A stretch of 64,000 nt of DNA from the NCBI RefSeq assembly GCF_028869115.1, contig NZ_CP079800.1, positions 2,641,501-2,705,500 on the forward strand. The letters are read 5' to 3'. Below are positions 26,512 through 34,022 of the stretch, one piece after another. Position 1 is the first letter of the stretch, and each line of letters opens with the position of its first letter. Position numbers and translations under genes: made by a program. The DNA comes from Pseudemcibacter aquimaris (lineage in GTDB: Bacteria > Pseudomonadota > Alphaproteobacteria > Sphingomonadales > Emcibacteraceae). The notes beneath the pieces are model-generated. The model was not told the DNA's origin. It searched no databases and was given only the letters and a program-made list of their open reading frames with translations.

Positions 26512-27819
26512 TTAAAACTGGTTTTTCATTTTATTGAAGCTGCGCTCGACGGCTTCTGCAAATTTGTCGATTTCCGCATTGGTCAGTGCTGTTGAAAGCA
26601 GACCAGAACATGTGTTCACCATGATGAAACCTTCATCAAACAGGTGATTGTTCAGTGTGCTGATCAGGGCACTTTCCTCTTTGGTAACAAATGCTTTACG
26701 GTATGTGTTTGGCACTTCCGGCTTCATGTGAATACGGAATACGGAACCACGGCCCGTTACACAACATGGAACGTCAGCGTTTTTAATCGCTTCACGAACA
26801 GACTGGCGTGCATATTCAGTTACACCGTTAAGACGGTCAACCGCTTCACGATCAAACAGTTCCATGGCAACACGGCCCGCTGTCATTGTAATCGGGTTTG
26901 CTGAAAATGTACCGGAATGCGGGAATAGTACATTATCCGCATGCGGGTTCATCACATCCATTACATCCGCACGACCAGCAAAGGCACCAACAGGGAAACC
27001 ACCACCGATCATTTTACCCATCGCAGTAAGGTCAGGCTTAATATTCGGATACCATTCCTGCGCACCGCCATAATTTGAACGGAAGGTAATAACCTCGTCA
27101 CAAACAAGTAGCGCTTCATTACGACGTGTCCAGTCGTAAATTGCCTGAACGAAATCTTCTTCAGCAGGTAAGAAACCAACACGGTGCGGCATCAAGTCAA
27201 GAAGAACACAAGCAATGTTGTCTGCTTCTTCGTCAAGGATTTTAATGGCGCGCTCTGGATCATTAAACGGAATAACCACAACGTCATCAAGGGCCGCTTG
27301 CGGTGTTCCGTGTGCAACAGGAACACTTGTCGGACGGTCTTCATCACCCCAGTTGGAAGGGTTTGCCGTTTGACTTACTTCCGCATAGTCATAAAGACCG
27401 TGGTATGCACCCTCAACCTTTGCAATTTTTGGACGGCCCGTAAAAGCACGTGATGCTTTAAGACATCCCATTACGGCCTCGGTTCCGGAGTTAACAAAAC
27501 GAACCTTTTCAAAACTATCTGAACGGTTAACCAGATGCTCAGCATAAAGAACCTCTGCTTCTGTACCAAGTGTGAATGCCGTACCTTTCGCAAGCTGTGC
27601 GCTTACTTCTTCAACGATTTTCGGGTGAGAATGACCGTGAATGTGCGATGCCATATTATTGGCAAAATCGATGCGGGTTACGCCTTCGATATCGGTTACG
27701 AAACAGCCTTCTGCATGGTCCACATATAATGGATGTGGTTTACGCAGGATTGTGTTACGGCTGCAACCACCAGGCATTACCTTTAGGCCGCGTTCATATA
27801 ATTCAGAGCTTTTTGACAT
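26512..27819 (-). CDS. Class III aminotransferase, HemL-like / beta-amino-acid type
   Basis: A 435-residue PLP enzyme. The PLP lysine is K269 (LTAMGKMIGGGFPVGAF) and the ring-contacting aspartate D241 (LLVCDEVITFR); SGTEAVMGCLKASRAFTGR binds the phosphate. The overall look is HemL-like, as in glutamate-1-semialdehyde aminomutase, but known beta-amino-acid transaminases (beta-phenylalanine aminotransferase) belong to the same clade. Between an aminomutase and a 3-oxoacid CoA-transferase, conversion of a beta-amino acid to a 3-oxo acid is the sensible role. Substrate is inferred. Strong AAGGA site. Confidence 0.85.
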   Translation of the reverse strand: MSKSSELYERGLKVMPGGCSRNTILRKPHPLYVDHAEGCFVTDIEGVTRIDFANNMASHIHGHSHPKIVEEVSAQLAKGTAFTLGTEAEVLYAEHLVNRSDSFEKVRFVNSGTEAVMGCLKASRAFTGRPKIAKVEGAYHGLYDYAEVSQTANPSNWGDEDRPTSVPVAHGTPQAALDDVVVIPFNDPERAIKILDEEADNIACVLLDLMPHRVGFLPAEEDFVQAIYDWTRRNEALLVCDEVITFRSNYGGAQEWYPNIKPDLTAMGKMIGGGFPVGAFAGRADVMDVMNPHADNVLFPHSGTFSANPITMTAGRVAMELFDREAVDRLNGVTEYARQSVREAIKNADVPCCVTGRGSVFRIHMKPEVPNTYRKAFVTKEESALISTLNNHLFDEGFIMVNTCSGLLSTALTNAEIDKFAEAVERSFNKMKNQF

Positions 27820-27831
27820 TATTTTTTCCTT

Positions 27832-28482
27832 TTAAGCCTTGATAAGCTTTGCACCTGTGCGTTCCTGCACATAATCAAAATCAACACCCGGAGCCAGTTC
27901 AACAAGTTTGAACCCTTCTGGTGTTACATCAATAACCGCAAGATCGGAATAGATGCGTTTTACAACGCCAACACCAGTAAGCGGGAATGTGCAATTTTCA
28001 ACCAATTTCGGATAACCTTTTTTGGTTACATGTTGGGTAATCACGTTGATTGTTTTTACGCCAGCAACAAGATCCATTGCGCCGCCCACAGCCGGGATCG
28101 CATCTGGATTACCAGTTGACCAGTTCGCAAGATCGCCATTTTCCGCAACCTGCATCGCGCCAAGCACACAAATATCAATGTGGCTGCCACGGATCATAGA
28201 AAAACTATCCGCATGGTGGAAATATGATGCACCCGGGATTGCTGTTACAAGCTTTTTACCAGCATTGATCAGTTCCGGATCCTCGTCACCTTCTGCTGGG
28301 GCATCGCCCATACCAAGAAGTCCATTTTCCGTATGATAAATTACTTCGCGGCCCTCAGGGATATAACGGACAACCTTTTCAGGAATACCGATACCGAGGT
28401 TTACATATGCACCATCAGGAATATCCTGCGCTGCGCGTTCCGCCATTTGTTCACGGTCCCAACCGATTACTTCTTCAGTCAT
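27832..28482 (-). CDS. pcaJ: 3-oxoadipate CoA-transferase subunit B
   Basis: A 216-residue beta subunit of a family I CoA-transferase. The catalytic glutamate lies in the HTENGLLGMGDAP segment (about residue 51), and GAYVNLGIGIP and VGGAMDLVAGVK are conserved. Closest in wording to PcaJ. It moves CoA from succinyl-CoA to 3-oxoadipate. Its ATG overlaps the stop of subunit A (ATGA), so the two are coupled and made in equal amounts. Confidence 0.88.
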   Translation of the reverse strand: MTEEVIGWDREQMAERAAQDIPDGAYVNLGIGIPEKVVRYIPEGREVIYHTENGLLGMGDAPAEGDEDPELINAGKKLVTAIPGASYFHHADSFSMIRGSHIDICVLGAMQVAENGDLANWSTGNPDAIPAVGGAMDLVAGVKTINVITQHVTKKGYPKLVENCTFPLTGVGVVKRIYSDLAVIDVTPEGFKLVELAPGVDFDYVQERTGAKLIKA

Positions 28483-29189
28483 GGGTAACTCTCCCCTGCT
28501 GCAACAAGTGCTGATTCATGAACAGGATCAGCAACAGTAACAATACGATTTACAAAAATACCTGGTGTTACAACCACTTCAGGATCAATTGCGCCTGCTT
28601 CAACATATTCTTTTGTTTGAACAATTGTTGTGCTTGCGGCCATTGCCATGATCGGTGCAAAATTACGGGCCGTTTTATTGTAAATCAGGTTGCCGTGACG
28701 GTCTGCCTTTAATGATTTGATCAGTGCGAAATCAGCCGTTAAGCCCATTTCCATCACATAATCACGACCATTGAAATTACGAACTTCTTTACCTTCGGCA
28801 AGTGGTGTACCCACGGATGTTGCCGTAAAGAATGCCGGAACACCTGCACCACCAGCACGGATACGCTCGGCGAGTGTGCCTTGTGGCACTAGCTCAAGTT
28901 CAATTTTACCTGCTGTATAAAGTTCAGGAAAAACGAATGAGTTCGCAGATTTCGGGAAAGAGCAGATCATCTTTGCAACGCGCTTATTTTCGATAAGCGC
29001 TGCAAGGCCAACGTGACCGGAACCTGTGTTATTATTAACCACAGTAAGGTCTTTTGCGCCCTGATCGATGAGAGCATGAATAAGTTCGATAGGGCTGCCT
29101 GCCTCACCGAACCCGCCGATCATAACGGTGGCACCATCTTTGATGTCTGCCACCGCTTCATGAACGGAATCTATTTGTTTATTGATCAT
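28479..29189 (-). CDS. pcaI: 3-oxoadipate CoA-transferase subunit A
   Basis: A 236-residue alpha subunit with the CoA-binding motif GGFGEAGSP near residue 24, then VVNNNTGSGHVGLAAL, VPQGTLAERIRAGGAGVPAFFT and VTPGIFVNRIV, all matching PcaI. It pairs with the following gene. Of the 3-oxoacid CoA-transferase group, PcaIJ and the acetoacetate enzymes are close relatives, and PcaF next door favours 3-oxoadipate. Confidence 0.88.
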   Translation of the reverse strand: MINKQIDSVHEAVADIKDGATVMIGGFGEAGSPIELIHALIDQGAKDLTVVNNNTGSGHVGLAALIENKRVAKMICSFPKSANSFVFPELYTAGKIELELVPQGTLAERIRAGGAGVPAFFTATSVGTPLAEGKEVRNFNGRDYVMEMGLTADFALIKSLKADRHGNLIYNKTARNFAPIMAMAASTTIVQTKEYVEAGAIDPEVVVTPGIFVNRIVTVADPVHESALVAAGESYP

Positions 29190-29216
29190 AAACGATAGTC
29201 CTTATGATGAATAGGA

Positions 29217-30629
29217 TTAAGCTTTAATGCTGAATAGACCTGCTTCATCACTAATTACGCGATCTTTATAATCATCGAACCAGATCGCATCTGGGTTACG
29301 ACCAACAATCGCAACTTGACCTTTCTTCGGTGCATCTTCAGCAGAACGAAGAAGCTTGAAGATCACAACGCCGTTTTCAGCGTGCGGAACACCAGGGATA
29401 GGCTCGTTTGTTACTGCAACAACTTCTGTCTTACCGTAATAGTGAGTGATTGAAAGACGAGCATGCGCCTCAACACCAGAAAGACCACGTTGTGAAGTAT
29501 TAAGAATGTTCCATGCCTCTTCGATTGGAACGTTAAACGCTTTATGGCCAACAATGTCACGACCACAGAAGAAGTAATGGTTTTCAACTTTCGCACGGCG
29601 AAGTTCACGTTGCATGATACGCTTCGCATCAGGGTCATCACTGATGTTTTTGATGATTGGTGCTTGGTTATCAAGTGTTACGAAACCACGTTTGCCGAAT
29701 TCTTTAACGGCACGGCCTGTGCTCTCAACCCACTTAAGACCACCGCCTTCAACAGGGATGTAGTTGCCGTCTTCGTCTTTATCTAGGAACTCATCAGGAT
29801 GGTTGAAGTGGATCATGAAACGTAGACGTGTTTCAGGATAAGCTTCATGGAAATCATCCATCATTTGGAAGAAGCTGTCATCAAAACGGTCTGGGAAGAA
29901 CGCAAGTTCCTTAGTACCAAGACGGATGCTTTCGATACCTGCTTCTGAAAGTGCTGCCCACCATGATGCGATACCTTTGTTCGCAAGAACCATTGGGTCA
30001 CCACCAGACATAAGAATTTCACGTAGACGCTCACGACCTGTTTCAGGGTGACGGCCACCGTTTTCATCAACGATTTTGTTGTGCTCTTTGATGTACTCAA
30101 CAAGCTCAGGAATTTGTGCAAGACCTTTAGCTTGGATTGAACCATCTTCGCGAACGATTTCTTTTTTCGCGATTAGTTCTTCACGGTAACAGAAACGACA
30201 GTGTGCTGAACATGTACCCGCAACATAAATAAGACCTAATTCATATTTATGGATAAGACCTTCAACTGGGCTGTAGCTCATTTGCTTACCAGGATCTTCT
30301 GAACCGGCAAGGTCAAATGTTTCAGCAGGTGATGCTTTAACAAGTGTACGTACTGATGGGCTTACGCGTGCACGCTCGAAATAATGACGTGTCATTTTAA
30401 CTGGCATACGTGCTTCGATGTCACGGTTTGTGCCTTTAAGTGCTGCGATTTCAGCAAGCTCTTCTTCAGTATAGAAATCCTTCATATCATCATCGACTTT
30501 ACCGTCCATGAATTTTTGAAGACCTGTTACGATTTGACGGTCATATTTAGCATTCTGAACTTTTGACAGAAAATCTGCTTCTTTCTCAGTTGGGATATGC
30601 TTCTTTCTAACTTTTGCTTGTACGTTCAT
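29217..30629 (-). CDS. Radical SAM 2,3-aminomutase, KamA family (acidic-substrate type suspected)
   Basis: A 470-residue protein. The start at 30629 follows GGAGG; an in-frame GTG at 30644 overlaps that site. The [4Fe-4S] motif is C140-x3-C144-x2-C147 (CSAHCRFCYRE), with R149 expected to hold the substrate carboxylate. SGGDP (208-212), HFNHPDEF and LDNQAPI are family landmarks. K400 (YYGKTEVV) is the likely PLP lysine. By eye the two aspartates that bind the side-chain amine in clostridial lysine 2,3-aminomutase are absent: the first region reads FCGRDIVG with R357, the second SITHYYGK. That favours an acidic side chain. First gene of the operon with the CoA-transferase, aminotransferase and thiolase genes. 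Confidence 0.88.
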   Translation of the reverse strand: MNVQAKVRKKHIPTEKEADFLSKVQNAKYDRQIVTGLQKFMDGKVDDDMKDFYTEEELAEIAALKGTNRDIEARMPVKMTRHYFERARVSPSVRTLVKASPAETFDLAGSEDPGKQMSYSPVEGLIHKYELGLIYVAGTCSAHCRFCYREELIAKKEIVREDGSIQAKGLAQIPELVEYIKEHNKIVDENGGRHPETGRERLREILMSGGDPMVLANKGIASWWAALSEAGIESIRLGTKELAFFPDRFDDSFFQMMDDFHEAYPETRLRFMIHFNHPDEFLDKDEDGNYIPVEGGGLKWVESTGRAVKEFGKRGFVTLDNQAPIIKNISDDPDAKRIMQRELRRAKVENHYFFCGRDIVGHKAFNVPIEEAWNILNTSQRGLSGVEAHARLSITHYYGKTEVVAVTNEPIPGVPHAENGVVIFKLLRSAEDAPKKGQVAIVGRNPDAIWFDDYKDRVISDEAGLFSIKA

Positions 30630-30725
30630 AATAATGCCCTCCACGGCTGTTTAGACGAATTGAAATGCAACTTTTATGACTAAAACTCATTTCAACATAT
30701 TGCTCAAAATTAAAATTTGCCGTAA

Positions 30726-30788
30726 ATTACAAAAATATCTGGATATGGACAAGCCAAAGTTGGTCACATATTCATGAGTTTTTGTAAT
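30726..30788. promoter_or_regulatory. Inverted repeat in the divergent kamA-lysR promoter region
   Basis: ATTACAAAAA (30726-30735) and its exact reverse complement TTTTTGTAAT (30779-30788) flank 43 bp between the aminomutase gene and the LysR gene. A LysR tetramer touches two sites at about this distance, so these may be its recognition and activation sites. AT-rich repeats can arise by chance. Confidence 0.4.
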
Positions 30789-30799
30789 GAAAGAGAAAA

Positions 30800-31690
30800 A
30801 TGCTCGGCCAAAGAAGATTAATACCAAGTACCAGTATGCTGATGGCATTTGAGGCATCCGCAAGAAACGGCAGCTTTACCCTTGCTGCACAGGAATTAAA
30901 CCTGACACAAGGTGCAATTAGCAGACAAGTAAACGCGCTTGAAGAACAGCTGGGTGTATCCCTTTTCAAAAGGGTCAAAAAATCAATTATCCTGACGGAT
31001 GTTGGAAAAATTTATGCCGATGAAATCGCTGGAGCCCTTAGAACGATTCGTAATGCGTCTCTTAACGCAGTGAGTGACACCAAGGGCCAGACATTAAACG
31101 TCGCTATATTACCCACGTTCGGCATGCGTTGGTTGATGCCGAAATTTCCTGACTTTCTTTCAAAGAACCCACAAATCACAGTGAATTTCACCAGTAAATT
31201 ATCACCGTTTGATTTTAACAGCGAAGATCTTCATTGCGCCATTCACTTTGGCCATCCCGATTGGGCCGGTACGGAAGGCACCTTTTTAATGAGCGAACAA
31301 GCCGTCCCCGTTGCTGCGCCATCATTCATTGGCGACCATACCGTTCGTGATGCAGAAGAAATACTGGACATGCCGCTTTTACATATTGAAACAAGGCCAG
31401 CCGCATGGGACGAATGGTTTAAGCAAAATGACCTTAAACCACCAAAAGACAAAGGCATGGTGCTTGAACAATTTTCAATGGTTACACAAGCCGCCGTCGC
31501 GGGTCTTGGTGTCGCGCTCCTTCCTCATTTTTTGATCAATACGGAACTTGACCGCGGGGAGCTTGAGATTTTGATGGATAATCCGCTTGAAAACAGCGCT
31601 GGGTATTACCTGATCACCCCAAGCAGCCATTCCAACTATGCGCCGGTTAAGGCGCTAAAAAGTTGGTTGTTGGAACAGACTGAGACCTAA
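30800..31690 (+). CDS. LysR-type regulator (GcvA-like), divergent from the aminomutase operon
   Basis: A 296-residue LysR protein with the GcvA-subfamily opening STSMLMAFEASARNGSFTLA, helix-turn-helix to about residue 65 (LTQGAISRQVNALEEQLG) and an effector domain (LNVAILPTFGMRWLMPKF). The divergent position, 170 bp from the aminomutase start, makes it the likely regulator of the 25.3-30.6 kb operon, probably sensing the amino acid substrate. Its stop overlaps that of the RTX gene by 4 bp. Confidence 0.9.
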   Translation: MLGQRRLIPSTSMLMAFEASARNGSFTLAAQELNLTQGAISRQVNALEEQLGVSLFKRVKKSIILTDVGKIYADEIAGALRTIRNASLNAVSDTKGQTLNVAILPTFGMRWLMPKFPDFLSKNPQITVNFTSKLSPFDFNSEDLHCAIHFGHPDWAGTEGTFLMSEQAVPVAAPSFIGDHTVRDAEEILDMPLLHIETRPAAWDEWFKQNDLKPPKDKGMVLEQFSMVTQAAVAGLGVALLPHFLINTELDRGELEILMDNPLENSAGYYLITPSSHSNYAPVKALKSWLLEQTET

Positions 31691-32616
31691 GTAATTAATT
31701 GAGGGATATCTTCATCCACGAGAAGTGTTACATCGGCGAATGTATAAACGTTTGCACCGGCCTCTTCACCGACATAAAACCAACCTTCACCGACAGAGAA
31801 CACTTCATCACCGCTGTCGCCTTCGATGATTAATTCATTATAACCATCGGTAATGTCGATGACGTCATCAACGGTTAGTTCCACAGAGATTTCATCTTCG
31901 AAGTTACCAAGGTCAATGACCTCAATATCAACGGCATCGATAAGGGATAAATCAAGAAAGAAGGGGATAAAGGGGTCTTCGGCAAAGAATTGAAGCGTGT
32001 CAAATCCACTACCGCCATCAAAATAATCTTCCAGATCGGAAAATTCATCTTCGTAAACTTCGAAGGTGTCATCGCCACCTTCACCGTATAGATAATCAAT
32101 ATCCAATCCGCCAGACATTAAATCATTGCCGGATCCACCATAAAGATCATCATCACCGGAACCACCATATATCCAATCGTTACCACTGCCGCCATCAAGA
32201 TGATCATCGCCCGAGCCACCATAAATGTCATCAAAACCGCTTTCGCCGTAAATATCATCGAAACCATGATGACCATGGATCAAGTCATCACCGCCGCCAC
32301 CATATATGATGTCATCGCCAGAACCAGTATCGATAATATCGTCACCCCCATAAGAAAATACCACTAGATCCCGGCCGGTATATTCTTGTTCCAAGATATG
32401 ATCGGCATCATCATATGCTTCGTATGTATCGCTGGACGCATAAAAATAGCTGCTTGGGCCATAATCTTCATAAACATATTCTGTTACGATAACGGTATCT
32501 GCGCCATAGTGATAATGGCCGGAATTACATCCGCTTATTAATATTGCTGAGATACCAAGACCGAAGAGTTTCGGTTTCTTAAAGAATTTCACATTTTCTA
32601 AAGCACGTTTTTTCAT
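31687..32616 (-). CDS. RTX-repeat protein with N-terminal lipobox
   Basis: A 309-residue acidic protein. Residues 17-30 form a lipoprotein signal (GLGISAILISGC, lipid-bearing C30). About residues 88-188 hold roughly ten RTX nonapeptides (GGSGDDHLDG, GGSGNDWIYG and similar) that fold into a calcium-binding beta-roll. The C-terminal 90 residues (VIDLGNFEDE, TVDDVIDITDG, VYTFADVTLLVDED) resemble the type I secretion target region of large RTX proteins. The secretion genes lie immediately upstream. A lipobox and a type I signal together are contradictory, since type I substrates bypass the periplasm. No pore-forming domain or acyltransferase gene is seen, so a toxin is unlikely. Confidence 0.85.
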   Translation of the reverse strand: MKKRALENVKFFKKPKLFGLGISAILISGCNSGHYHYGADTVIVTEYVYEDYGPSSYFYASSDTYEAYDDADHILEQEYTGRDLVVFSYGGDDIIDTGSGDDIIYGGGGDDLIHGHHGFDDIYGESGFDDIYGGSGDDHLDGGSGNDWIYGGSGDDDLYGGSGNDLMSGGLDIDYLYGEGGDDTFEVYEDEFSDLEDYFDGGSGFDTLQFFAEDPFIPFFLDLSLIDAVDIEVIDLGNFEDEISVELTVDDVIDITDGYNELIIEGDSGDEVFSVGEGWFYVGEEAGANVYTFADVTLLVDEDIPQLIT

Positions 32617-32733
32617 ACTTTACTCCACACCACAGGTTGACCCCTCACCGCGTGCGTGAAAATAAAGTTACATGATTATTGATGAACGGTTGCTGAATAT
32701 GCCCTTCAGGAAACAGTCAGGTACCGGTCAGAA

Positions 32734-34017
32734 TTAACGCTCTCTAAATGCATTTTCCTGCAATTTAAGAACCGGACTCATCAGATAGCGCATAATCGAC
32801 TTTTTACCATTTAGGATATCAACTTCTGCGACCATACCAGGTAAGATTGGCAAGTTTCCTTCGTCTGATGGCAGGCTGTTTTCCTGTGTACGTACTTGAA
32901 TGACATAAACATATTGTTCCTGATCATTCAGAATCGCATCAGCACTGATGTTTTCCACATTCCCTTCAAGTGCGCCGTAACGGGCAAAATCATATGCCGT
33001 TAATTTAACACGTGCATCCTGCCCCGGACGTAAAAATGCAATATCCTGCGGCAATACTTCTGCCTCAACCAATAGCGTGTCATCAAGTGGCACCAATTCA
33101 ACTATCGGCATACCGCTATCAACAACGCCGCCGATGGTTGTGACGAGCACCTGATTAATCACACCGTCTGTCGGTGCAATAACGTCCGTTCTGTTTACAC
33201 GGTCCGATAACGCCGGAAGGCTATCAACAAGTTGGTTACGGCTTGTTTCCGCCTCATTCAGTTCCGTTAGTACACCAGCACGGAATTTTTGACGTTCGGC
33301 TTCGATTTGAAGATTTGTTTCTTCAACGGATTTCTTGGCTTTCTCAATCCCAAGCTCTGCAATTCTGCTATCACCGGCCGCTTCCGTTTTGCGCTGTTCC
33401 GCACGGATCAGTTCCATTTGCGGTTCAATACCACGCTCAACCAGCGGCTTTAACAGTTCAACTTCTGCGTCCGCTAACTCACTAGCTGATCTGGCACTGA
33501 CGAGACTTACTTCTGCTTCGATTTGTTCCTGTTCAATTTGACGAAGACGTGCAGTAAGACTGTTAATCGATGCATCAAATTCCGCCTTACGGGCATTAAA
33601 TAGATTGATTTCACGACTGACCAGATATTCATGCTCATTTAAAAGCGTTTCATCAAATACCGGTTCTTCGAAATTACTTTCTGCACGAAGACGGGTGATC
33701 ATCGCCTCTAATGATAGATACTCTTCTTCATTACGATTAAATTCAGCATCAAACTGGGTACGGTCAAGCTTAACGAGAATATCGCCTTCTTTTACCTCGT
33801 CCCCTTGGCGCACAAGAATTTCTTTTACGATACCGCCTTCAAGGTTTTGGATTACCTGTATTTGCTTACTTGGCACAATACGGCCCGATGCACGTGTTAC
33901 TTCGTCCAGTTCAGACAGGCTTGCCCATAAAATAAACAATGTGAAAAAGCCAAAAATACAAAGCAATAATGCATTGGCCGCCAGTTTTGGTGTTAATTCA
34001 GGAATATTTTTTAACAT
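32734..34017 (-). CDS. Type I secretion membrane-fusion protein (HlyD/LapC family)
   Basis: A 427-residue protein with one N-terminal TM segment (about 14-34), then a lipoyl half (VIQNLEGGIVKEILVRQGDEVKEG, in part), a long coiled coil (about 95-270), the second lipoyl half (VIAPTDGVINQVLVTTIGG) and a beta-barrel domain ending DILNGKKSIMRYLMSP. It links the ABC transporter to the outer-membrane channel. AAGGGG precedes the ATG, 6 bp after the ABC gene, and the RTX gene follows 117 bp downstream. Confidence 0.93.
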   Translation of the reverse strand: MLKNIPELTPKLAANALLLCIFGFFTLFILWASLSELDEVTRASGRIVPSKQIQVIQNLEGGIVKEILVRQGDEVKEGDILVKLDRTQFDAEFNRNEEEYLSLEAMITRLRAESNFEEPVFDETLLNEHEYLVSREINLFNARKAEFDASINSLTARLRQIEQEQIEAEVSLVSARSASELADAEVELLKPLVERGIEPQMELIRAEQRKTEAAGDSRIAELGIEKAKKSVEETNLQIEAERQKFRAGVLTELNEAETSRNQLVDSLPALSDRVNRTDVIAPTDGVINQVLVTTIGGVVDSGMPIVELVPLDDTLLVEAEVLPQDIAFLRPGQDARVKLTAYDFARYGALEGNVENISADAILNDQEQYVYVIQVRTQENSLPSDEGNLPILPGMVAEVDILNGKKSIMRYLMSPVLKLQENAFRER

Positions 34018-34022
34018 TTGGG

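Noticed and set aside
26512-27819. Glutamate-1-semialdehyde aminomutase (hemL)
   Set aside because: General resemblance only. The operon context (aminomutase, CoA-transferase, thiolase) does not fit heme synthesis, and beta-amino-acid transaminases share the same clade.
31687-32616. Repetitive DNA that looked like a tandem repeat or CRISPR-like array
   Set aside because: The repeats follow the RTX nonapeptide in the encoded protein, with no constant repeat and unique spacer pattern.
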